The translations under genes and the position numbers were made by a program. The notes under the pieces are model-generated. The model saw nothing but the letters and a program-made list of their open reading frames with translations. It did no database searches and was not told where the DNA came from. From Bacilli bacterium (lineage in GTDB: Bacteria > Bacillota > Bacilli > RF39 > UBA660), in NCBI GenBank assembly GCA_017525015.1, contig JAFXUK010000014.1, forward strand, positions 1 to 38,638: a stretch of 38,638 bases of DNA, written 5' to 3'. The stretch's first letter is position 1, and the number at the start of each line of letters is the position of its first letter. This document shows positions 1-6,254 of this stretch, piece by piece.

Positions 1-27
1 GAAGAATCAGTATAATAACGTTATAAG
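1..27. other. Left terminal half of a candidate attP
   Basis: The first bases, GAAGAATCAGT, are the reverse complement (10 of 11) of ACTAATTCTTC, which ends one base before the right end of the window. Joining the ends gives an imperfect palindrome with about 18 of 27 arm positions paired. That is the usual look of a large serine integrase attP, and the integrase gene lies at the right end. This is an inference: no host flank is visible, so the crossover dinucleotide cannot be fixed. Confidence 0.45.
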
Positions 28-83
28 TGGACGAAGCCATACGAATATTTGTGTTAAATCTTAATATAAATCTATTATAACAC

Positions 84-121
84 ATAAAAAAAGAACTCGC
101 CATAAAAGCGAGTCTTTTTAT
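84..121 (-). terminator. Bidirectional intrinsic terminator after the lysis genes
   Basis: ACTCGC (95-100) pairs with GCGAGT (108-113) across a 7-nt loop. On the minus strand a run of seven T follows; on the plus strand TTTTTATT follows. It lies about 100 nt past the endolysin stop, where the leftward late transcript should end. Positions 122-221 show no gene. Confidence 0.75.
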
Positions 122-221
122 TACAAAATAAAAGCAACTAAGATAATACAACTATACTAGCTTGTATTAAATACTACGTCGTTGCTAAATATAATATATC
201 ATAGATTAAATATCGTGTCAA

Positions 222-1085
222 TTAGTATAATCTAATTTTGTCCCAGTTCCAGTTATTACGTTTTACGTTTTCGTTTACTTGATGTTGAACTGTAGCATAA
301 TCCCAACCTAATTTTTCTATATTAGCTTTTCTTGCTGGGTAGTTACCAAAGTCTCCTCTGATAGTTCTTCTTACCATAGTAAGTAAATCTGGTTTACTAG
401 GTTGTGGTTGTGGAGCTGGAGTTGGTGTACTAGGTTTTCCTACTCCTTTATTAACTAGAGCTTGTACCGCACTATATCTAGAACCTAGTCTTTGTCTTCT
501 AGTATCTCCGTTACCAAACTCTCCCGTCCATACTCTACGAGCTAATTCTTCGTCTGATACTCCTGGGAATGGATCTACGGCTGGAGTAGGACTTCCACCA
601 TAACCTACAACTTGCTTAGAGCCTTGTAAGTAAGGGGTTGGATCTACATATTCACTTCCGTTATAAATACCAAAGTGTAGATGTAAGCCTGTACTATTTC
701 CTGTAGTTTTAATAACGTCAGTTCCTAGTTTAGCTCCTTCCTCTACAATATCTCCTAAGTTTAAGTGGTTATTAGAACCATTATCTAAATGACAATATAG
801 TGTCTTATAACCGTTAGCGTGTAATAATGTTACACTATTACCGCCACTAGGATTAGTAGTTTGTCCTGTAATTCCTTTTTGGATTGATACAACTTTTCCT
901 CTAGCAAAAGCTACGACAGTTCCTAAAGTAGTAATATCTAAGGCTCTATGCCAACCTACAACGTGTACTTTTTGTCCGCTAGCGTTAGTGTACCAGAAAT
1001 CCCTATATTCATAGCCACTAGATCTACTTAGTGTTCCTGTTTTACCTTGAATAGGGCTTTTTACTACATTATAAATATATGCCAT
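222..1085 (-). CDS. Endolysin: M23 peptidase with two CW_7 cell-wall repeats
   Basis: This 287-aa protein is a phage lysin that cuts peptide bonds in peptidoglycan. The N-terminal M23/LytM zinc peptidase shows the HxxxD pair (H46, D50), H99 in YCHL, and the HxH motif H135/H137 in GLHLHFG. A proline-rich linker (about 217-232) separates two CW_7 (Cpl-7 type) repeats near 177-212 and 234-271, each with a [DE]FGN core and a Y-[SA]-[AT]-VQ-x-x-VN end. CW_7 repeats bind the muropeptide backbone. There is no signal peptide, so export should depend on the holin encoded just upstream. Its ribosome site lies inside the end of the preceding small acidic ORF. It is the last gene of the leftward late operon. 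Confidence 0.93.
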   Translation of the reverse strand: MAYIYNVVKSPIQGKTGTLSRSSGYEYRDFWYTNASGQKVHVVGWHRALDITTLGTVVAFARGKVVSIQKGITGQTTNPSGGNSVTLLHANGYKTLYCHLDNGSNNHLNLGDIVEEGAKLGTDVIKTTGNSTGLHLHFGIYNGSEYVDPTPYLQGSKQVVGYGGSPTPAVDPFPGVSDEELARRVWTGEFGNGDTRRQRLGSRYSAVQALVNKGVGKPSTPTPAPQPQPSKPDLLTMVRRTIRGDFGNYPARKANIEKLGWDYATVQHQVNENVKRNNWNWDKIRLY

Positions 1086-1087
1086 AA

Positions 1088-1213
1088 CTATTCTTCCTCC
1101 TTATTTTCTTCTGTGATTTGATCTTCTGGAGCTTCTACTCCTAAATCTAATACTTCTGTTTCTTCAATAGGTGTAGTTTCTTCTACTACTTCTACTTTTT
1201 CTTGTTCTTCCAT
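1088..1213 (-). CDS. Small highly acidic protein between holin and endolysin
   Basis: A 41-aa ORF begins MEEQEKVEVVEE and ends in EEE; almost half its residues are Asp or Glu. A strong site, TAGGAGG, sits 6 nt before ATG, and the stop is 2 nt from the endolysin start, so it fits the tightly packed lysis operon. No family is recognised. It might be a charged tail or lysis-timing factor, or a translational coupler for the endolysin, but nothing in the sequence decides this. Confidence 0.6.
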   Translation of the reverse strand: MEEQEKVEVVEETTPIEETEVLDLGVEAPEDQITEENKEEE

Positions 1214-1224
1214 ATTATTACCTC

Positions 1225-1560
1225 CTATTTTTCGAACAATTTTTTTATTTTCACGAAGCAATCAGTAGCATATTTTCTATACGCTGTGATTCCTACCGTA
1301 AAAACCTCTGCTAGTGTGATATTGGATTCTGTAATAGTAATTCCTACTCTTTCTAAAATCATAGGAGATACTTCTATACAGAAACAGAATCCTATTACTA
1401 CTAAAGCTATAATTAAAGCTTTTAGTAATCCTTTTCCGAATACTTTAATATCGAATGTAGCACCTTGAGTCTTTAAAAGTATTCCTAATACAGTGTTAAT
1501 GGCGTATAATACGCCTAATACGGCTAATAACATAGCCATAGTGATTAAATTATTAAACAT
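1225..1560 (-). CDS. Putative holin
   Basis: The 111-aa protein has hydrophobic segments at about 5-29 and 47-64 and a short basic C-terminal tail (KIKKLFEK), the usual build of a small phage holin. It would form membrane lesions that let the signal-less endolysin reach the wall. It lies immediately upstream of the lysin. The family is inferred from size, topology and position; I do not see a signature of a specific holin class. TCCTCC on the plus strand just upstream of ATG gives a good ribosome site. Confidence 0.7.
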   Translation of the reverse strand: MFNNLITMAMLLAVLGVLYAINTVLGILLKTQGATFDIKVFGKGLLKALIIALVVIGFCFCIEVSPMILERVGITITESNITLAEVFTVGITAYRKYATDCFVKIKKLFEK

Positions 1561-1580
1561 AATCTTTTCCTCCTATATCA

Positions 1581-1610
1581 TTAAAAAAAGACGCTTATTA
1601 GTCGTCTTTT
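1581..1610 (-). terminator. Intrinsic terminator between the DGR cassette and the lysis genes
   Basis: On the minus strand AAAAGACG (1610-1603) pairs with CGTCTTTT (1593-1586), followed by more T. The stem includes the last codons of the upstream 182-aa gene. It could reduce read-through from the RT transcript into the holin, or act as an attenuator. Confidence 0.65.
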
Positions 1611-2146
1611 GGTTTTTCTGGGAAATCTACATAAGGAAAGTTAGGATCCTTAGTAATATCTCTCAAAGCTTGCCTATATTCTGCCATTTTAGAATCGTTA
1701 ATCTTTTTAAATGCCTCACTTAAAGCTTTTACAGCTTCTCCTAGGCTTTTAACGAAAGCTATAATATTAGTTAATGATAAACTAGGGATTGTTATTTCTG
1801 GAAGTGTTATACCTAATCTATCGAAAGCCATTTCTTTATCTGTTTCGTCTAGTAGTTTATTTCTTTCGGCTCTCTTGATAGCTATATCATTCTCTAATAT
1901 TTGATTTTTAACTTTATTTAGGAAATCGCTAAACTCATTCTCTAACTTATCAATAAGAGCTTGATTATGGTTAGCTTTTACTCTGTATGATAAATATTTA
2001 TATACAGTTATTTCCTCTCCTGATTCAGACTCTCTTGTTTCTTCCTCAATAGAGTTTAAATCAAAAAGGACAACATCACATCTGCCGTCCTTTATATTTT
2101 CAATTTCATAATTTTTTGTTGGTCTCAAGTCGCTTTCTTGCTTCAT
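1598..2146 (-). CDS. Unknown protein overlapping the DGR reverse transcriptase
   Basis: The 182-aa protein starts 41 nt inside the 3' end of the RT gene behind AAGGAGG, so the two are translationally linked. The N-terminal half (about 10-60) is a small beta-rich region like that of phage tail-associated hypotheticals. The middle (about 60-100) is charged and helical. Residues 108-165 contain a Pro/Ile-rich turn and an amphipathic helix. At 182 aa with a beta-rich start it does not look like a canonical Avd four-helix bundle (about 120-130 aa). It could be a tail or lysis accessory protein that simply follows the cassette, or an unusual DGR accessory factor. Function unknown. Confidence 0.7.
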   Translation of the reverse strand: MKQESDLRPTKNYEIENIKDGRCDVVLFDLNSIEEETRESESGEEITVYKYLSYRVKANHNQALIDKLENEFSDFLNKVKNQILENDIAIKRAERNKLLDETDKEMAFDRLGITLPEITIPSLSLTNIIAFVKSLGEAVKALSEAFKKINDSKMAEYRQALRDITKDPNFPYVDFPEKPKDD

Positions 2147-3215
2147 TTCTTATTACCTCCTTACAATCAGCGATATTTACATAATCTAATATATATTTAT
2201 TTAGGTAGTCGTAGCCGTCGCTTTTCTTTACCCAGGCTATTATACTCATAACAGCACAGGCGTCTCTAAAATTATACTTAGGCTTACCTTGTTCTACGTT
2301 TCTAGCTATTTTCTTATGAATCTTTTTAATTCTTCTTTTAAATCTAAGAAAATTACTTTTTCTCAACGTAGTATATACTTCTTTAGTTTCTGGATCTCTA
2401 TTAAATCGATAACCCAGGAAATCTAGTGGACGACTCTCCATTTTAAATAATTGCCAGTTGCCTTTTATAGTTAAATGTTCTTTTTTAACAAAATCGTCAA
2501 CTTCTAATCTAATTTTATGGAGTTCTTTTTTATTCTTTGAAAAAAGCACCATATCGTCCATATACCTTACATAGTGCTTTACTTTGAGTTTTTCTTTGAT
2601 GTAATGGTCTAGATCCTCTAAGTAGAAATTAGCGAACCACTGGCTCGTATAGTTGCCTATAGGAACTCCTGATTCTGCACTATCTATTATCGTATCTATT
2701 AACCATAATGTATCTTTGTCTTTTAACTTCTTCCTAAACTTCTGTTTAAGGATTTCTTTATCTATGTTAGGGTAGAAATGTCTTATATCTAACTTTAAAC
2801 AATACTTAGTATTCTTTCTATCGTTAGCTAAGATTCTTTCTATATGTCTTTTACCATAATGTATTCCTCTTTTTTTGATAGAAGCACAACAGAACTCATA
2901 CATACTCTTTTGAAGTATAGGCTCTAATTCAAGCATTAAAGCCCAGTGTATTACTTGATCTGGGAAGAATTGAGGTTTATATATAATCCTCTCTTTTTTT
3001 CTCACACCGTCCAATATTTTAACTTCCTGATAAGGACTAGGGACGTATGTTTTTTCTTTTAACATCTTTTGTACTTGTAAAGCATAAAAGGTAGGACAAT
3101 CTACGATCTTCTCTACCTTTTTTCTTTTTCTTTTGCCTTTTGAGGCGTGCATTATAGCTGACTCGATATTTCCTAGTCTAGTAATCTTTTCATAAATATT
3201 TCCTATTCTTTTCAT
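2106..3215 (-). CDS. DGR reverse transcriptase
   Basis: The 369-aa RT copies the TR RNA into cDNA with errors opposite adenines, and the cDNA replaces VR in the tail-tip gene. Visible RT motifs are KLDIRHFYPNID with D143, PIGNYTSQ (185-192; the [IV]GxxxSQ form typical of DGR RTs instead of the QG of retroviruses), the catalytic YMDD (218-221) and DFLGYRF (265-271). There is no maturase X or endonuclease domain, so it is not a group II intron RT. The basic N-terminus (KGKRKRKK) could bind RNA. It lies directly downstream of TR on the same strand, the usual DGR order. The identification is secured by the adjacent TR/VR pair. Confidence 0.95.
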   Translation of the reverse strand: MKRIGNIYEKITRLGNIESAIMHASKGKRKRKKVEKIVDCPTFYALQVQKMLKEKTYVPSPYQEVKILDGVRKKERIIYKPQFFPDQVIHWALMLELEPILQKSMYEFCCASIKKRGIHYGKRHIERILANDRKNTKYCLKLDIRHFYPNIDKEILKQKFRKKLKDKDTLWLIDTIIDSAESGVPIGNYTSQWFANFYLEDLDHYIKEKLKVKHYVRYMDDMVLFSKNKKELHKIRLEVDDFVKKEHLTIKGNWQLFKMESRPLDFLGYRFNRDPETKEVYTTLRKSNFLRFKRRIKKIHKKIARNVEQGKPKYNFRDACAVMSIIAWVKKSDGYDYLNKYILDYVNIADCKEVIRNEARKRLETNKKL

Positions 3216-3340
3216 AATTCTGGCTCCTAATTCTTATATACGTCTGTCAGACTTTCGAGATTCAACCTACTAATCCAACCCAGAATCGACTCTATTTCTA
3301 GCAAGTGCTAAGGAAAATAGTATGTAATGTAATTTCTATA
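3216..3340 (-). ncRNA. Spacer between TR and RT, probable 3' part of the DGR template RNA
   Basis: This 125-nt non-coding stretch follows TR on the minus strand. In the Bordetella phage DGR the region just 3' of TR binds the RT and primes cDNA synthesis, so by analogy this spacer would belong to the structured template RNA. AGGAG about 10 nt before the RT start is the RT ribosome site. No ORF is present. Confidence 0.5.
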
Positions 3341-3453
3341 TATAAGTAGACGGGAGCCGATGTTGATATTCGTATTACTAGATGTATTATTCAGATTCCA
3401 GTACCACAAGCCCGCATTAGTATTATTATTCCAATTACCGCCCAGCAAGGCTA
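3341..3453 (-). repeat. DGR template repeat (TR)
   Basis: This 113-bp invariant donor copy aligns without gaps to VR at 3580-3692 (offset 239). Of 113 positions 98 are identical, and the 15 differences all fall on T of the plus strand, that is, on A of the template RNA. None of the 79 non-adenine positions differs. Differing TR positions are 3343, 3347, 3363, 3364, 3367, 3375, 3383, 3391, 3397, 3402, 3417, 3418, 3421, 3435 and 3436. The RNA has 34 adenines, many in AAT/AAC codons, the classical design that lets one codon become many residues but never a stop. Confidence 0.97.
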
Positions 3454-3567
3454 AAGGACAGAAAACGAACCCCACGGCTCCACATACTAAATCCCTAAAA
3501 ATATTTATTTTTAATTTTCGACTTCGTCGAGTTTCTTATATGGGGGCTGGTCGCCCCCAGTCCCCCA
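3454..3567 (-). other. Intergenic segment between target gene and TR, with two hairpins
   Basis: It has no ORF on the coding strand. Two perfect stems are visible: TGGGGGC with GCCCCCA at 3541-3559 (5-nt loop) and TCGAC with GTCGA at 3518-3530 (3-nt loop). An A/T-rich stretch at 3497-3517 may hold the start of the TR RNA. No clear -35/-10 pair was found. Confidence 0.5.
3541..3559 (-). promoter_or_regulatory. GC-rich hairpin just downstream of VR (candidate DGR homing hairpin)
   Basis: A 7-bp perfect stem with a 5-nt loop begins 8 nt after the target stop codon and about 20 nt after VR ends. In the Bordetella phage DGR a GC-rich hairpin a few bases after the VR promotes cDNA homing at the target. 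The position and composition fit, but the distance is longer. No T-run follows on the minus strand, which argues against a simple terminator. Confidence 0.5.
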
Positions 3568-5400
3568 CTAATCCTGGTCTAGAAGAAGACGGGAGCCGAT
3601 GCCGACATTCGTAGTACTAGAAGTATTATACAGATGCCAGCACCACAAGCCCGCAACAGCATTATTATTCCAAGCACCGCCCAGCAAGGCTATTCTGTTT
3701 CCACTAGCCGAGTTGTAATAATCACACATATAAGTAGAATCACTACCTCCCGTTTCAGTAGCTAAAGCAACTACTGGATTTTCCTCGTCATAACCTAAAG
3801 CCTTAGCATACGTACTAGTATTACTACTATTTGTATAACCAACAGCTTTATAAGGATCTGTAAACTTATCTGACGCATATTGACTAGGATCATAACATAT
3901 ATAAGCCACATAATCTTTAATATTTAATCCGTCTACAAACTTCCATATATTACCGAAGATGTTTTCGATTCCACGATATATTATAGCATTTCTAGACGCA
4001 CTATTCAAGCAACCAGACTTCATTCCTAAAGAATCACATTTACCTGTCAACTGAGCGGAAGTATGTAATACACTGTTAGTAGTAATATTTACAGCATTTC
4101 CACTAAAGTTAACGGCTTTCCCTGTAACTCCACCAGAACTATAATCTTCTATAGATTCTATTATTCTATTTTCTGCTACGCTATTATTCCAAGAACTATT
4201 ATTACCTATACTAATAGCTTGTCCTACAACAAAGTTATTAGCTACTGATGTAGAAACGATAATTCTAGTAGCGTCAGATTCAGCTACTAAAGCCTTATCG
4301 TTATCGTTATTTCTATAACCAGCCTCTCCATAACCTAATACAGATTGAGAATTATAGTTAGCATATTCTACCAAGTAAAGCATTTGTAATAAGAACATTC
4401 TATAATCTTGTTGCCCGAATCCTGTTCCTAAATCTCTAGACTTAGTTCTAAACCAAGATATATTTTGACTAATCTTAGGAAAAGCACCGCTAATAGATTG
4501 TAATTTAGAACCGTCCCAGGAACTCTCATATCTACCTATAGAGAACTTTTTAGATTTCTTAAATCCTTTTAAAGCGTATTCACTAATCCAGATATATTCG
4601 TATGTATGATTATCTGTAGCGTCTTCTTCTACATATCTATCATAATAGAACTCTGGAATCTCTGTTAGTACAATTCCGTTAGAACCGTCCGTAGCATAAT
4701 CAGCGTCGCCATAATCTGCTACTCTTTGATGTGTAGTGGTATTATAGTTATAACTAATAATATTACTCCAAGGGTAGATAGAATCGAAATCGTTTTGAAC
4801 GTCATTATTTCCGTTCTTACAAGCGTTAGCAACTAATCCAACAGCGTCGCCTACTCTTTCCCAAGCACTAGAACTATTACTATCTAATTGTCTTCTAACA
4901 CCATATTTTTTAGTATTTTGTACTTTTAGATAAACAGCTTTATCTGTTATCGTTTGTTCTATGTCATTAACATAGATTTTCTCAATTACGTTTTCTTGAG
5001 AACCTGCTTCTATACCCTCTAGCTTAGTTTTTTCAGCTGTAGTATAGTCGTTAGTAGATAATCCTTTACCAGAAACTTTATCTACTTTATCGCTAACGTC
5101 TATAAGAATATTTCCGTTAGCGTCTGGAGATATAGGTACAGCGGAACTAGAACCTTTTTTAATAGAAGCACTTTTAATTATATTTTTCTCTGCCTCTGCT
5201 TCAATACCTGCTAATTTAGCTTGCATTTCAGCTGTATAAAAGCCTCTGTAATAAGGTAGAGAGTTCCAAGCTGTAGTACCGTCTCCTATTTTAAGTTGTC
5301 TAGTATCTGTTTCGTACCCTTGTTCTCCTAGTGATAAGACGGGATTGTATTGTTCCCAATTCGCCGACGTATCACGTCTTATTCTGATTCTTTGTGCCAT
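3568..5400 (-). CDS. DGR-diversified tail-tip protein with C-type-lectin fold
   Basis: This 610-aa receptor-binding protein is the target of the DGR. The N-terminus (about 1-50, QLKIGDGTTAWNSLPY) resembles the Mtd_N/tail-fibre anchoring domain. Two related trimerisation-like repeats follow (about 54-75 and 119-139, KL-x-GIEA core). The C-terminal half is an FGE/C-type-lectin fold: GIENIFGNIWKFVDG lies at 477-491 and LLGGAWNNN at 572-580. VR encodes residues 570-607. Compared with the template, residues 576, 581, 582, 587, 589, 591, 596, 599, 600 and 607 are changed (A, A, V, C, H, Y, T, V, G, L in place of N, T, N, Y, N, N, N, I, N, I). Two further changes are silent. Its start overlaps the stop of the upstream baseplate gene (TAATG). 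Confidence 0.93.
   Translation of the reverse strand: MAQRIRIRRDTSANWEQYNPVLSLGEQGYETDTRQLKIGDGTTAWNSLPYYRGFYTAEMQAKLAGIEAEAEKNIIKSASIKKGSSSAVPISPDANGNILIDVSDKVDKVSGKGLSTNDYTTAEKTKLEGIEAGSQENVIEKIYVNDIEQTITDKAVYLKVQNTKKYGVRRQLDSNSSSAWERVGDAVGLVANACKNGNNDVQNDFDSIYPWSNIISYNYNTTTHQRVADYGDADYATDGSNGIVLTEIPEFYYDRYVEEDATDNHTYEYIWISEYALKGFKKSKKFSIGRYESSWDGSKLQSISGAFPKISQNISWFRTKSRDLGTGFGQQDYRMFLLQMLYLVEYANYNSQSVLGYGEAGYRNNDNDKALVAESDATRIIVSTSVANNFVVGQAISIGNNSSWNNSVAENRIIESIEDYSSGGVTGKAVNFSGNAVNITTNSVLHTSAQLTGKCDSLGMKSGCLNSASRNAIIYRGIENIFGNIWKFVDGLNIKDYVAYICYDPSQYASDKFTDPYKAVGYTNSSNTSTYAKALGYDEENPVVALATETGGSDSTYMCDYYNSASGNRIALLGGAWNNNAVAGLWCWHLYNTSSTTNVGIGSRLLLDQD
3580..3692 (-). repeat. DGR variable repeat (VR)
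   Basis: The 113-bp recipient copy lies in the last 40 codons of the tail-tip gene. All 15 differences from TR are at template adenines. The 3' end on the coding strand (3588-3600) is GC-rich and unchanged, as expected for the initiation-of-mutagenic-homing region. Two further substitutions (TR 3343 and 3347) lie beyond it at the extreme 3' edge. Confidence 0.97.
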
Positions 5401-5894
5401 TATGCACCACCTCCATTATTATTAAAATCAGTATTAGAAGTTCCTCCGTCTATTTCAGTTATTCTAGCTTCTTCTTCTATTTCTCTAACTTCTTGTATTA
5501 ACTCAGTTAGAATAGGAAGTCTATCGTCTAACTCTATAGCTTCATTTTCGTTTACTAATTCCTCTCTGATAAATAAAGTACCTATAGCGAAATTAGTTAA
5601 CTTTTCAGCCTGACTTTCTTCGTCGAAATTATAAATACATAGCTCATACTTTATATTTCCTTTTTGACTTAAAAAGCCTGCTGATAACTCATACTCATTA
5701 TTAGTTAATTCGTCTACTAAGCAAGTACCGTCGGAAAACTTGAACTTAATCACTTTCCGACTGTCTGCTACATCTTCTTGAATATTAAACTTTAAAACTG
5801 TGGAATCATTATCATTGTGGACTAATTGAATAGGCTTATCTGCTTCCATTACTCCATTTATGAAATCTACATAAATCTCATACATCTTTTTCAT
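5400..5894 (-). CDS. Baseplate upper protein-like (BppU_N type)
   Basis: The product is about 164 aa. I place the start at MKKMYEIYVDF because GGAGG lies 6 nt upstream; an in-frame ATG at 5921 gives 9 more residues but lacks a site. The sequence is beta-rich (VLKFNIQ, VIKFKFSDGT, YELSAGFLSQ) followed by a helical charged segment (LPILTELIQEVREIEEEARI) and a Gly/Asn tail. This matches the small BppU/DUF2479-type domain that joins receptor-binding proteins to the baseplate. It overlaps the tail-tip gene by one base (TAATG), so the two are coupled. Confidence 0.65.
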   Translation of the reverse strand: MKKMYEIYVDFINGVMEADKPIQLVHNDNDSTVLKFNIQEDVADSRKVIKFKFSDGTCLVDELTNNEYELSAGFLSQKGNIKYELCIYNFDEESQAEKLTNFAIGTLFIREELVNENEAIELDDRLPILTELIQEVREIEEEARITEIDGGTSNTDFNNNGGGA

Positions 5895-6243
5895 ATTTAA
5901 CCTCCATATATTTAACTTCATAGGTTTTTCTTATGAAATTCATTTCGGTTTCTAAATAACCGTTTTTTATTCCTAATTCACTTATAATAACTTCGTATTT
6001 ATCATAAAACATAAATATTGTTTCATATTCTTGTCTAGTATGATTATCTCCATTATGTAAGGAATTAGCGAAACTTAATATCTTATATCTCAGATCGTCT
6101 TTTTCGTTATTGTCTATTTTCTTATTTGTATTTTCAACCTCTGTTCTTATCGGTTTTGTTTTTTTATCGAAGATAGAATCAACAGCTTTAATTATGACTC
6201 CTACAGCTGTGATATAAGAAGCAACTTGAATTATTATTTCCAT
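5878..6243 (-). CDS. Small membrane-anchored phage protein
   Basis: The 121-aa protein has an N-terminal hydrophobic helix (about 4-20, IIQVASYITAVGVIIKAV), then a charged helical region with a predicted coiled coil (about 30-60). This build recurs in Gram-positive phages between tail-fibre and lysis genes and is often labelled holin-like. It overlaps the next gene by 17 nt. It could be a second lysis factor or a superinfection factor; the sequence does not decide. Confidence 0.6.
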   Translation of the reverse strand: MEIIIQVASYITAVGVIIKAVDSIFDKKTKPIRTEVENTNKKIDNNEKDDLRYKILSFANSLHNGDNHTRQEYETIFMFYDKYEVIISELGIKNGYLETEMNFIRKTYEVKYMEVKYEKDV

Positions 6244-6254
6244 TTCTTACCTCC

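Noticed and set aside
2106..3215. Group II intron or retron reverse transcriptase
   Set aside because: No maturase X or HNH domain, no intron RNA ends, and the adjacent TR/VR pair with adenine-only changes fixes it as DGR.
3360..3614. Plus-strand ORF of 84 codons across TR and the end of VR
   Set aside because: It runs antisense through the template repeat and target gene end and has no ribosome site; codon use is explained by the DGR sequences.
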